64,000 nucleotides of DNA from Ottelia alismoides (taxonomy: Eukaryota; Streptophyta; Magnoliopsida; Alismatales; Hydrocharitaceae), in NCBI GenBank assembly GCA_037367405.1, contig JAZKJV010003270.1:248001-312000 (forward strand), in the 5' to 3' direction. The position numbers and the translations under genes were made by a program. The first letter of the stretch is position 1; each line of letters opens with the position of its first letter. The notes under the pieces were generated by a model that saw nothing but the letters and a program-made list of their open reading frames with translations, was not told the origin of the DNA and made no database searches. Shown piece after piece: positions 11,724 to 22,080 of the stretch.

Positions 11724-13231
11724 GCACAACTTAGTAGTCGATTTCTTTTTCTTTTTATTTTGTTTTCTTTTTTTTTCGCAGCTTTCTGCGGCTTTTTCGT
11801 AGTCCGCGGCTTTTCGCAGCTTTTTATTTTTCCTTTATTTTGTTTTAATTTATTTTTATTTCTTTTCTTTTATTCTTGTTTTTGTTTGTCTTTGCTTGTT
11901 TATTTTTATTCTCATTTTTGCATATATATATATATCCTATTTCCTTTTATTTTATTTTATTTGCTTTATTTTTACCTAGTTTGACACCCTTTTGTTTTCT
12001 TGCGAGGGCCCGAGGATCGAGGCGACAACTTTCGAGGAGTCGGCGCAACCGCGGCTATCGGAGGCGACTCCCTTCTGCATGGAGCCGTAGGAGAGAGCGA
12101 GGAGACAACCGAGTGTGGGATTAGTGTAGCTTTAGTTTAGATTTAATTTCTTGCATTATTTGGATTATTGTAATAACACAGGGATAATAGGACTCTCTCT
12201 CTTTCAGACTTAGACTCTCGGGATCTGTTTCGTCGAGCACTAGTGTGCTCGGGGGACCCCTCGGTTTTCGCACGGCTTTTTCGCGGTTTTGATTCTTTCT
12301 CTGCTTATTCAGTTTCTTGTGGTTTTTCAAGCCCCTAGCCTTAGGATTTTTTGCTTGACTGTGATGTAATAAATAGGATCCAAACACCCTAATATATCTG
12401 CTTGTACCTAAAGAGTGGTAATTGGACCAACAATAAAAAGATTAATAAAATAGTCGATCCACTACCATCGAGCCTACGTGCCGCAACCCACTCCGCCAAG
12501 TGCTGCTCCTGAACTTGATTTGTCGAGAGGAGGAGGGGTGGACCGAGACCAAACTCTTGGATTGGAGGCTGGTGGTCGACTAGATGTTCTTTTGAGTAGA
12601 ACTGCTGCTTAGGGCTCGGTTTTCCGATTGCACCATTTAGGTAGTTTTATTTCAGTCTTTAAATTCTGCGCGGATCATTTTGCATGTAGACTGCTAGAGT
12701 CAGGTACGCATCTCTTACTCTGCATGCATAATTGATTTTATCGCGCATCGGCTTTTTCGACTTCTCCCCCCTGATTTTTGGACTTAATAACCTGGAGAAC
12801 CGAAAAATTTGTTAGACGATTTTGCTTTTTATTGAAAATACCTAAAAAAGAAAAACCATAAAATTGGGATTGGTTAACTCTATTTACCCTAAAAGACACT
12901 TCACCGAAAAATTTGTCTTGGGGAGAGCAACCCCCTCCTTGTTTGGTTTGCTTGCGCGAGAGAGTAACCCGCACACTAGGTAGAGCCATATCCGATATTT
13001 TTCTCGACAGATTACCGGCTCTTTCTGTACGGGACATTCGGTTGAGAAAAATATTGGATTCCCAACAGGTCATGTTAATATCTCTGATATCCTGACTTAT
13101 CACCTAATAAAATTGACAAGATACTTGACCGAGCCTTTATGGTCTTTAGCTCGCGTTGCGTAGGTGAATCAGGGGTTTGCTTGTGATCATTGTTGTTACC
13201 AGATCTCATCCGCCCAACTCGTTAGATCAAG
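11724..13231 (+). other. Untranslated leader of element B
   Basis: A 1.5-kb leader. It begins with a T-rich, nearly pure pyrimidine stretch (11740-11990), followed by a short Arg-rich frame (about 12000-12120) that looks like chance coding. No conserved domain is seen. The leader ends at the ATG chosen for gag. Confidence 0.6.
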
Positions 13232-15299
13232 ATGATGGGCAGAAGGTCTCTTAGGCAGCCTCTGGCTGCACTGCTTCCCAGCACCTCTGCCTGCTCATCT
13301 AGGTTGGTTCGCGAGAGCCGAGACCCGCTCTCCAAACCTGAGTTCGACTCCACCCTGTTCCCCCTCGACCTCCCTTCTTTCAGTTCCGATATACCAGTGC
13401 CAGAGGAGAGACAGTCAGATGATTTATCGGCACCTGAGTTTGGGTCTTTTGCTTTTGCAGAGACCATGGCCGGCGGCAGTGACGACCGCACCAGAGGTCC
13501 CCTGCATGAGCAGACATTCATTATGGACCAGCGTGCGATCTACTCCACCTTGATCGCCTCCCTCGAGACAGTTCATCAGCAGTTGAGGGATCAGGGAGCA
13601 TTCATGATAGAGATGAGGCGTGAGATGGAGCAGTTGAGAGCCGCTCGCGACCAGCGCGAGCCCGGAGACGGGCCGAGGATACTCGATGATGCGGAAGCTG
13701 CCGCAGCAGCCACAACAGCAGCAGCAGATCCACCGAGACCGATGCGGGAGTTACACAACCCCGGATTGACTTTGATGCATCATTGGGTCGTTCTTCCAGC
13801 CATCGTGGGGGACTTCAAGTTCCCCCCGAACACTTTGCATCTCCTCCCCCGGTTCCATGGGCTCGCCATAGAGGAGCCCCATCTCCACCTTCAAGAGTTC
13901 TTGATGATCTGCAGCACAGTCCATGACAGACAGGTGGACCAGGATACCATCCGCATGATTGCCTTCCCCTTCTCCTTAGCAGACAGAGCAGCCACCTGGC
14001 TGAAGCACTTGGGGAAGTTTGTCTACATCTGGGAGCAGCTCCGCACCGAGTACTTGCACAAGTACTACCCACTCGGGCGGACGAATGCCACAAGGGCCCT
14101 GATCAGCAACTTCTCCATGCTCCCCAATGAGCAATTCCACGAGGCATGGGAGAGGTTCCGTGAGATGACTGACAGATGTCCGAACCATGACATCTCGAAG
14201 CCGAACCTAGTTCAGAGCTTCTTCAGCGGGCTGACACCAGAGATACAGGGCCTGGTGAATGCTTCTTGTGGCGGGTCCAATTTCACCAAGGATCACGATC
14301 AGGTCTGGGCCATCTACGAGGAGATGGCTGAGAACTATATGGTGATGTCCCAGACCTGACTCTACACATAGGGACGACCCCAGCCACAGACCGTGCAGTA
14401 CAAGAGGATAGCACGGGTTAACGTCGGTCCTTCCAGTTCGTCAACGGCAGCAGCACAGGCCGAGTCCACAGCCGCCTACATGGGGATCATTAGCAAGAAG
14501 CTGAACCGGATGGAGATCATTGAGAAGAAGCAGTGCCTGGGCATTACGTAGACTCTGAGTGACCTGAAGACACAACTCATGTGTCTCCAGGAGGCACAGA
14601 CGGCTTCCCAGCCCCATCTTCAAGCACGAGGCGATCCGAGTAGCAGCAGCAGCTCGTCCCAGCGCTCCAGCCACCAGCAGCCTAGACAGGTCCATCTTGT
14701 ACAGGTAGAGCCGTACCAGCAGCCGCAGCTTTCTTACTAGGCACCACCATCCCCAGATACACAGATGGTGGTATACCAGCCGGATCAGCCTCTAATAGTA
14801 CTCCCGCCAGCCCCTTACGAGTCAGAGCCGTTGATGGATGTCAATGGGATTTGGTACGACCACCCCCAGCACGGTATCCGACGAGACCATCCCGGATTCC
14901 GTTGGTCGACCGGAGGTTCCAGCTCCCAGCAGCAGCCGTCAGGAAAGGGTGGCGAGTACAGCCATCAGAGGGATCACCAGCAGCAGTAGCCCCCAGTGTA
15001 CACTCAACAGCAGCAACAGCAGTCACAGTCGTATGGTCCTCGTCCCTATCAGCAGTGACAGTCTTGGAGGCGTGATCAGCCTCATCAACCGCAGCATCAT
15101 CCACAGTCATACCCCTCTCACCCACAGCACCAGCAGCAGCAGCAGCCTCACTACCAGCGAGGCTACCCGTCAGGTTCTCATGGGCCATCCTATGAGAACC
15201 CCGCCTTGTATGACATAGCCCGCCTCCTTACAGATCAGCAGGCTACATTCCAATGGGAGATGGATGAGTTCCTCCAGGAGATGCAGGACACAGTGAGGG
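13232..15299 (+). pseudogene. gag: gag polyprotein of element B (Athila-type gag), with stops
   Basis: Gag forms the capsid in which the element's RNA is reverse-transcribed. The first 375 codons are open. They carry the conserved plant gag core at about residues 200-345: IEEPHLHLQEFL, then FPFSLADRAATWL, a KYYPLGRT stretch, and EQFHEAWERF with DRCPNHDI. A TGA at 14357 ends this frame. The same frame stays readable to about 15299 through a Gln-rich tail broken by stops at 14369, 14549, 14738, 14987 and 15056, each explicable as a C-to-T change in a CAG or CGA codon. No zinc knuckle was found. One base appears to be missing in the G run at 15297-15300, shifting gag out of frame with protease. 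The ATG at 13232 is the first in the open frame, but another start is possible. Confidence 0.9.
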
Positions 15300-15300
15300 G

Positions 15301-17055
15301 AAGGCCGTCATCCCTGTCTAGATAGAGCCCAATCCGAACAAGCTCAAGAGGAAATCTGAGCAGGTAGTTTGTACTGAGTATGACACTCCTAGTGATACAT
15401 TTGGAGATATGTTTGCATATTTGTTTGATACTGATTTTGTCGCACTTACGAGCGGTAGGATGCCAGCAGGCAGCGACTCGTCTGAGCGACACCCCGAGGA
15501 TACTTCCAGAGTGCCAGGAGAGGAGGAGAGCGGTACTGAGGCCACTAGAGATGATGACGGTGGAATTGATGCAACCATGGATGTTGATCCCACCGGCGGT
15601 ACTGAGGCCGTCGTTTCACCAGTTGGAGGAGGTGATACTGAGGTCACCCATGTTGCCGAGCCAGAGTGCGGTACTGAGGCCGCACGTCTACCAGCCGATG
15701 GTGGTGCTGATGCCACCAGTTTTTCTGAGAGTCCTGTAGTTTTTCCTTCTGCTGATGTATCTCAGAACATTTCTGGAAATAAAGGAAAGGGTTTGTTTTC
15801 TTCTGCTCCACCTGTGGTGCTTGATGTATGTGTGGATCCTACCTTCGAGCAGCTCAGACCCTCTCCTAGTCCTTCATCTGAGAAGGACCATGTGATCCCC
15901 TTCCCTAGATCTCTTCAGATGGGGAAGGGGAAGAAAATAGAAAAGCCCAAAAAGAGGCAGCAGGAAGAGTTCAACCATCATATGATAGACCGCTTTCACA
16001 TTCAGATGACTCTTCAGGAGGCTTTGCAACACATCCCTCTACTCCAGCGTTCGCTCAGAGATAGGACCACAGTTAGGAGGAAGAGGAGGAACCACCAGTC
16101 AGAGATCCATGTGCTGACCAGAGCTACTTGTATCGCGATCCAGAACCGTCTGCCGGCCAAGAGGCCAGATTCAGGAGCCTCGTATGTCAGATGCCATATC
16201 AGACAGCAGAGGTTCGACTGCACTCTATTAGACAGTGGATCGTCGATCAACCTACTTCCGGCAGCCCTTCTCGACCGCTTCGAGCTGGGCACTCTTCAAC
16301 AGAGCAGGACAATCCTTCAATTTGTTGATCGATCTGTCAAGAGGCCGAAGGGGTTGCTGAGGGACGTTGTCGTCACGATTCAGGGCATGCAATTCCCCGT
16401 GGACTTCGTAGTGTTGGACATGGAGATCCCTGAGTCAGTGACAGATACCCCCATCATTCTAGGTCGCCCATTCTTGGCCACAGCCAAGGCAGTTACCGAC
16501 CATGACAGCGGGAAGGTATACTTTCGTGTCGAGGGCAATAGTGTACAAATAGAGACGGACGAGGACATCAGAGCCAGAGATAGAGCATGTTCAGAGACTA
16601 CTTCCGATACAGAGCAGATGACAGATGTAGGGCCAGACATCCACTAGGACTGCGACTTTGTGATCATAGATGATGAGGCAGTATGGGCAGACCCAGATGC
16701 ACAGGCCATCCTCTCACCTTAAGAGTCCGTTGAGACAGAGACGATAGTAGAGGAGAGCCTGGAGAGTGCATTCCTGGTACAGGATACTTTTGAGGCAGCA
16801 GAGCCGGTTCTTGACCGCGATACTGATTTGTTTTGTGATGACGGTGGCACTGAGGCCACCACTGATGATACAGATCCCTCAAAGTCAGATTTTGACTGGG
16901 AAGAGTTTGTTGATTACATACCAGATCTGACTTCTACTGAGCCTTCAGCTAGGGAGGAGGTAGATGCCGAGCAGAGCAGAGACAGTCCAGCAGGGCAGCC
17001 TTCTCCAGTTTCAGAGTGTGACAGAGAGTTTCAGTTCTCCATGCGGATTTGGTAG
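15301..17055 (+). pseudogene. pro: Protease region and acidic linkers of element B pol
   Basis: The protease would release the capsid and enzymes from the polyprotein. The frame resumes at 15301, meets a TAG at 15319, and is then open to 16647. The first part is an acidic linker with repeats of the type GGTEA spaced 36-66 bp (15530-15720). The retropepsin domain covers about 16190-16590, with the active site DSGSS at 16231-16245, a VDRSVKRPKG strand and the C-terminal motif PIILGRPFL. Stops at 16645 (TAG) and 16720 (TAA) break the downstream linker, where the GGTEA motif recurs near 16845. The frame is lost near 17053. The active-site residues themselves look intact. Confidence 0.9.
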
Positions 17056-18628
17056 CCTTCACGCAAAGTTTTCAGAGGCCAGATCTACCAGCACCCAGTG
17101 TCCAGAGCTGAAGCCACTTCCTACATTGCTGAAGTATAGGTTCCTTGCGGGTGAGCATGAGATGTACCTAGTCATTATCTCCGCCGATTTGACAGGAAAG
17201 CAAGAATCCCGTCTGATGGGAGTTCTTGAAAAGAACCGCAAGGCGATAGGATGGAGCGTAGCAGATCTCCAGGGGATAAGTCCGGCCCTGTGCTCCCACC
17301 ATATCTATCTCGAAGATGAGGCGGAGCCGTCGTGTGAGTTCCAGTGGTGGCTGAACCCGAATCTGAGAGAGGTTGTCATGAAGGAGATTTCGAAATGGTG
17401 GAGCGCCTATTTTATCTACCCCATCTCCGACTCCAAGTGGGTCAGCCCTTTGCATGTGGTGCCCAAGAAGACATGCATCACTACAGTAGTCAGTGAGTAT
17501 GGAGAGGATATTGCTACACGAGTACCCACTTCTTGGCGGGTCTGCGTGGATTACAGATGACTTAACCAGGCCACCAAGAAGGATCATTTCCCCCTGCCCT
17601 TTATAGATCAGATCATTGAGATACTGGCAGGGAAGAGCCACTATTGTTTTCTGGATGGGTACTCCGGCTACAACCAGGTGGCCATTGCTCCCGAGGAGCA
17701 GGACAAGACTACCTTTACCTGTCCCTTCGGCACATACGCCTTCTGACGCATGCCATTTGGGCTATGCAATGCCCCTGCGACTTTTTAGAGATGCATGCTG
17801 TCGATCTTTTCGGACATGGTGGGGGAGTGCTTGGAGGTCTTCATGGATGATTTTTCGGTCTACGACGACGGATTCGACTCCAGTCTTGACTGCCTAGAAC
17901 GAGTCCTTCAGCGATGTATAGAGGTTCACCTTGTACTGTCTTCGGAGAAGAGTCACTTCATGGTGACTCAAGGGACGGTGCTTGGCCATATCATCTCCAA
18001 AAGGGGCATGGAGGTTGATCCGGCCAAGGTAGATGTCATTAGAAAACTCGCACCGCCGTCCAATTTGCGGTAGTTACGGTCTTTTCTGGGGCACGACGGT
18101 TTCTATCGATGATTCATTCATGATTTCAGTAGGATTGCCCGACCGTTGACTGACCTGTTGACGAAAGACACCGAGTTCCTTGTCGATGACAAGTGTCTTT
18201 CGTCGTTCGAGACTCTCAAGAGATGTGTTGTTGAGGCTCTTGTTCTCCAACTGCCTGATTGGTCTCTCCCATTCGAGATCATGACGGATGCCTCCGATTT
18301 TGCTGTAGGGGCCGTGCTGGGACAGAGGAGGGATGGTGTTCGATTTGCCATTCACTTCGCTTGCCGCACATTGGATTCTGCGTAGCGGAACTACACAGTC
18401 ACTGAGAAGGAGATGCTAGCCGTAGTCTTCGACCTAGATAAATTCAGATCATACATTATTGGATCTAGAGTGACCTTGTATACTGATCATACCGCCATCA
18501 GGTACCTCATGGCAAAGAAGGATGCCAAGGCCAGATTGACTAGATGGATCCTTCTACTTTAGGAGTTCGACATAGAGATTAAGGATAATCCTGGAGTCAA
18601 GAATGTGGTGGAGGATCATCTCTCCTGA
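17042..18628 (+). pseudogene. pol: Reverse transcriptase and RNase H of element B
   Basis: RT copies element RNA into DNA and RNase H removes the RNA strand. The frame begins near 17042 after a net shift from the protease frame. RT signatures follow in order: PELKPLP, WVSPLHVVPKK, WRVCVDYR, DHFPLPFIDQ, FLDGYSGYNQ, FGTYAF, RMPFGLCNAPATF, and the catalytic FMDD at 17840-17851. RNase H shows MTDASDFAVGAVLGQ, the Glu-containing TEKEMLAVV and [10 protein letters not shown]. Stops lie at 17558, 17744, 17786, 18071, 18110, 18383, 18560 and 18626. At every one the family normally has Arg or Gln, so each fits a CGA or CAG codon changed at its C. No frameshift was seen within this interval after the start. 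Confidence 0.92.
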
Positions 18629-19991
18629 TTAGAGCATCTTGAGGATTCCGAGCAGACTGAGCCTATTTGTGAGACCTTCCCAGATGAGGCAATCCTTGCT
18701 ATCGCCTCTCTTCCGTGGTACGCCGATATTGTGAACTTTTTTGTTGCTAAGAAAGTTCCACAGGATTGGCCCAGGCAGAGGCTTGAGACCTTCCTCGCGA
18801 AGGCCAAGTCTTACCACTGGGAGGATCCCATCCTTTACCATGAAGGAGGGGATAGCGTCTGGCGTAGGTGCATTCCTCAGGAGGAGCACCACAACGTCCT
18901 CACTTACTTCCACAAGCTTGAGGCAGGAGGACATCACTCTGGGAGGAGAACAGCACAGAAAGTGCTCCAATCAGGCCTATGGTGGCCTACCCTCTTCAAG
19001 GACTCTGATGAGTTCGTGAAGAGGTGTACAGACTGTCAGAGGATGGGCACTTGTGGACAGCGTGATATGATGCTTGCAGCCCATTCAGTTCTGTGAGGTT
19101 TTTGACGCATGGGGTATCGATTTCATGGGTCCATTCCCTAAGAGTCCGGGATTCGAGTACATTCTGTTGGCCGTTGATTATGTGAGTCGTTGGGTTGAGG
19201 CCATCCCCGCCCGAACCGCAGATGCCAGGACTGTTTGCAAATTTTTAAGGAGGCATATCATTACACAGTTCGGGGTACCTCAAGTGTTGATATCTGACGG
19301 GGGGTCTCATTTCGTCAACGACCAGGTGAAGGCCCTTGCTAGCGAGTTCGGCATAGACCATCGAGTTGCCACTCCATACCATCCTTAGACGAATGGTCTA
19401 GCCGAAGTGTCGAACAGGGAGATCAAGACTATATTGCAGAAAGTTGTCCGCCCTGACCGAAAGGATTTGTCGCAGCTTTTGGACTCGGTCTTGTGGGCAT
19501 ATCGGACGTCTTTCAAGACACCTTTGGGCACATCTCGATTTCACCTCGTTTATGGCAAGCCATGCCATTTACCTGTTGAGTTGAGACATAGGTCACTTTG
19601 GGCAGTCATAGATATACTTTTGGATCTAGATAGTGTAGGAGACCAGAGGAGGGCAGAGTTAGCAGCCTTGGAGGAGCTTCGTGATACTGCCTTCTCAAAC
19701 AGCCTACAATACAAGGAGAGAGTGAAGGAGTGGCACGATTCTCATATCAGCCACAAACATTTTGAGCATGGACAGAGAGTATAGCTGTTTGATGCTATTC
19801 GTCTATGTCTAGGGAAGCTACAGATCAAATGGAAGGGACCGTATCTAGTGAGAAAGGTACACGACAATGGGAGTATTGATATATTTTAGTTGTCTTCTGA
19901 GAGTACCTTTCGAATGAACGGCCAGCGGCTCAAGCCATTTCTAGAACATGAGCCGCAGGTCGTTGATGTTGCCCCTATTCACTTTGCGTGA
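18629..19991 (+). pseudogene. int: Integrase of element B
   Basis: Integrase inserts the DNA copy into the genome. The zinc-binding HHCC domain lies at about 18890-19045, ending CTDCQRMG. A frameshift near 19071 moves the rest into another frame. The catalytic core has Asp at 19119 (GIDFMGPF), Asp at 19296 (ISDGGSHF) and Glu at 19404 (LAEVSN). The second Asp and the Glu have 35 residues between them, as in the DD35E family. Stops lie at 19386 (in the YHP-TNG motif, normally Gln), 19782 and 19887. The frame closes with TGA at 19989-19991. A GPYLV motif marks the C-terminal domain and no chromodomain is present, as expected for this lineage. Confidence 0.92.
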
Positions 19992-20123
19992 GATGTGGTC
20001 TCTTGACTCACATCTATTGCATCTCACGCCTGATTATCACTGTTCTCCTGACCTGTATAGATCCAATTATCCATATCATTCCATTCTTTAGCCCTACATC
20101 CCTTTCTTCATCTTTTGATTATG

Positions 20124-20155
20124 CTATACTTATGGTGTACTTTACCATAATATAG
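20124..20155. repeat. Imperfect hairpin 1 with G-run (element B 3' region)
   Basis: The arms CTATACTTATGG and CCATAATATAG pair imperfectly around a short loop. A run of six G follows directly (20155-20160). Confidence 0.7.
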
Positions 20156-20211
20156 GGGGGATGTAGGACTCTCGGGTATTTCTTTTGGTTCATTTTACCC
20201 CTTTTTTGCTG

Positions 20212-20245
20212 CCTATACTTAGGGATATTTTACCCTAAGTATAGG
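20212..20245. repeat. Perfect 13-bp hairpin 2 with G-run
   Basis: Left arm CCTATACTTAGGG (20212-20224), 8-nt loop, right arm CCCTAAGTATAGG (20233-20245). The run of G continues to 20250, so the right arm resembles the element's polypurine tract. Confidence 0.95.
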
Positions 20246-20297
20246 GGGGGTAGACCTTGTACATTCTCCACTCGGTTATCCCTTTGTGTACAGCCTA

Positions 20298-20329
20298 CTA
20301 TACTTAGGATTATTTGATCCTAAGTATAG
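20298..20329. repeat. Perfect 13-bp hairpin 3 with G-run
   Basis: Left arm CTATACTTAGGAT (20298-20310), 6-nt loop, right arm ATCCTAAGTATAG (20317-20329), followed by GGGG. An unpaired copy of the right arm plus G run (CTAAGTATAGGGGG) occurs at 20462-20475. Confidence 0.95.
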
Positions 20330-22067
20330 GGGGAAATACCGAGGTTCTCTTGATTTTTTTTCTTTGATTCGTCTTTATATATAGCCTTCCTTTTCACTTC
20401 CTTATATTAAGCACGAGTTATGTCTTCTTCATCGCTCTTGACTCTGAGGACATCGTTCGAGCTAAGTATAGGGGGATGTGTACATATTTCATATATACTT
20501 TAGCCATAACTCGTACTTTGTGTGAGTGTGTTAATAAATAAAAATGGCTAAAAACCCAAAATCCATAAAAATTAAAGAATTTTCCTGTAAATAAACATTC
20601 TTTTATTGCACATACATAGCTATTGTACAAAACTATTTTTGTAAAAATGTTTACAAAAACTTTTTGTGTAAAGTTTATGTAAATATTTTCATATCAAAAC
20701 TATGTATATAGTACAAAATTTTTCCAAAATGTTTTGAAAATAAAAAGTTTGCAAAAACCTTGTGTAAATTTGTGTAAGTATTTTGCAAAACTTGCATTCA
20801 TGCACACATCCATGATTTCAAAACATTTTTCAAAAATTTTGCATTTGTGTAAATATTGTGTAAATAGCATCCTTGTATATATATGTATAGTTTTCCCAGA
20901 TTATAGTTGATATTTAAACTAGCCTGGAATTAAATTGGGAAATGGAGCTTGATTAAGATCTTAATCCACCTAATCATAAGAGGAACCTTATAGGGCTTAG
21001 GGTTAAGGCTTTTCAGGTCCATGGTAACTTAATTCTTTGAGTCCACTAGGCTATGATCACATGTCATCTCAATGAGCCTAAGTAGAGCACTTAACAACAC
21101 ACACATGACTCATATAGACAATGGCTTGACTTGGACCCGCACTTAGCACCTAGCTCTCTACGGATGAGTTGGTGAGGAGGCAGTCTTCCTTGACTTGGGG
21201 TAGCACATGAGGGTAGTACTTCTAGGCGGAATATATCTTCTTCTTTTAGTGAAGGAAGTGCGTCTCAACTTGGTCTGGTTGCCATGAGGTCTAACGACAG
21301 GAGTTGTGGGTTGCAATAATGCTTCAAAAGAGGGATTGTCTACTGGCTCAAGAGGAAAAACTCCTTATGTACATATGATGCACCGTGTAAATATGTTCTA
21401 TAGATGCACTTGAAAAAAAATGCAAAAAGAAAATAACTCCAAAAAAGTGGTGGGTCTGATAGAAAATGATAATCCCACCGGAGTGTGTATATAGTGCAAT
21501 AAGCAAAGCTTGAGACTCATATTCCATCTTATGTAGCTTGCAGCAGGGAGACTTAGCTACACTGGTTGAGCTCCCAAGGATACATGGCTACACTGGCCAT
21601 GGTCCATTCTCTTCTTCCCCCTCTTCTTGAGCCGGTTGAACTTGAACTTAGAAAGGAATACCCCGCTCCTCGAGGAAAGAGTGGCCAGACTAGGTTCATA
21701 GAGTTACCTTGTTGGGGAGGGTTGTCAAGTTACTACTTCTGAGGTGGAGAGCTATATATCACTTACACTGTACAAGGAAAGACTCATGGTCTTCAGGGTT
21801 TGTGTTTGTAGACTTGTTCTGATCTGGATTATTGAGGACTCTTGATTATAGATTAGTGGATCTTAGAGGTTATTGAGTTTTAAACTTAATTCCAAATAAG
21901 GTTCTGACACATTAATAATCTATAGATCTGATAGAGCTCCATATTTCAATTTAATGAAGGCCAGTTTAATATTCAACATTAATCCATGCATTTTCTCCTC
22001 TTTTTCTTTTTCTTTTTCTTTTTCACTTCTTTTTCAAATAAGTGTTTGCTAAGGGACTAGCAAAGTT

Positions 22068-22080
22068 AAGTATGGGGGGG
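22068..22080 (+). other. Polypurine tract of element B
   Basis: AAGTATGGGGGGG ends exactly at the 3' LTR start (22081, TGGTGAATAC). This tract primes second-strand synthesis in LTR elements. The preceding bases TTAAGTAT recall the hairpin arms at 20239 and 20323. Confidence 0.9.

Larger units (their letters stand above)
19992..22067 (+). other. Non-coding 3' region of element B
   Basis: About 2 kb between the integrase stop and the polypurine tract. It contains three hairpins (20124-20329), a further copy of their right arm at 20462, an A/T-rich stretch with repeated TTTGTGTAAA-like words (20580-20890), and otherwise unremarkable sequence. No frame resembling an envelope or other extra gene is present. 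Confidence 0.7.

Noticed and set aside
11760..12124. Phe-rich then Arg-rich frames
   Set aside because: Translation of a T-rich tract and a short G/C patch in B's leader; low complexity, unlike any protein family.
14841..15188. Ala/Thr-rich antisense frame of 115 codons
   Set aside because: Shadow of the Gln-rich CAG-repeat gag tail on the plus strand.
19992..22067. Possible envelope-like gene after B's integrase
   Set aside because: No frame longer than about 70 codons, no signal peptide or membrane segment pattern.
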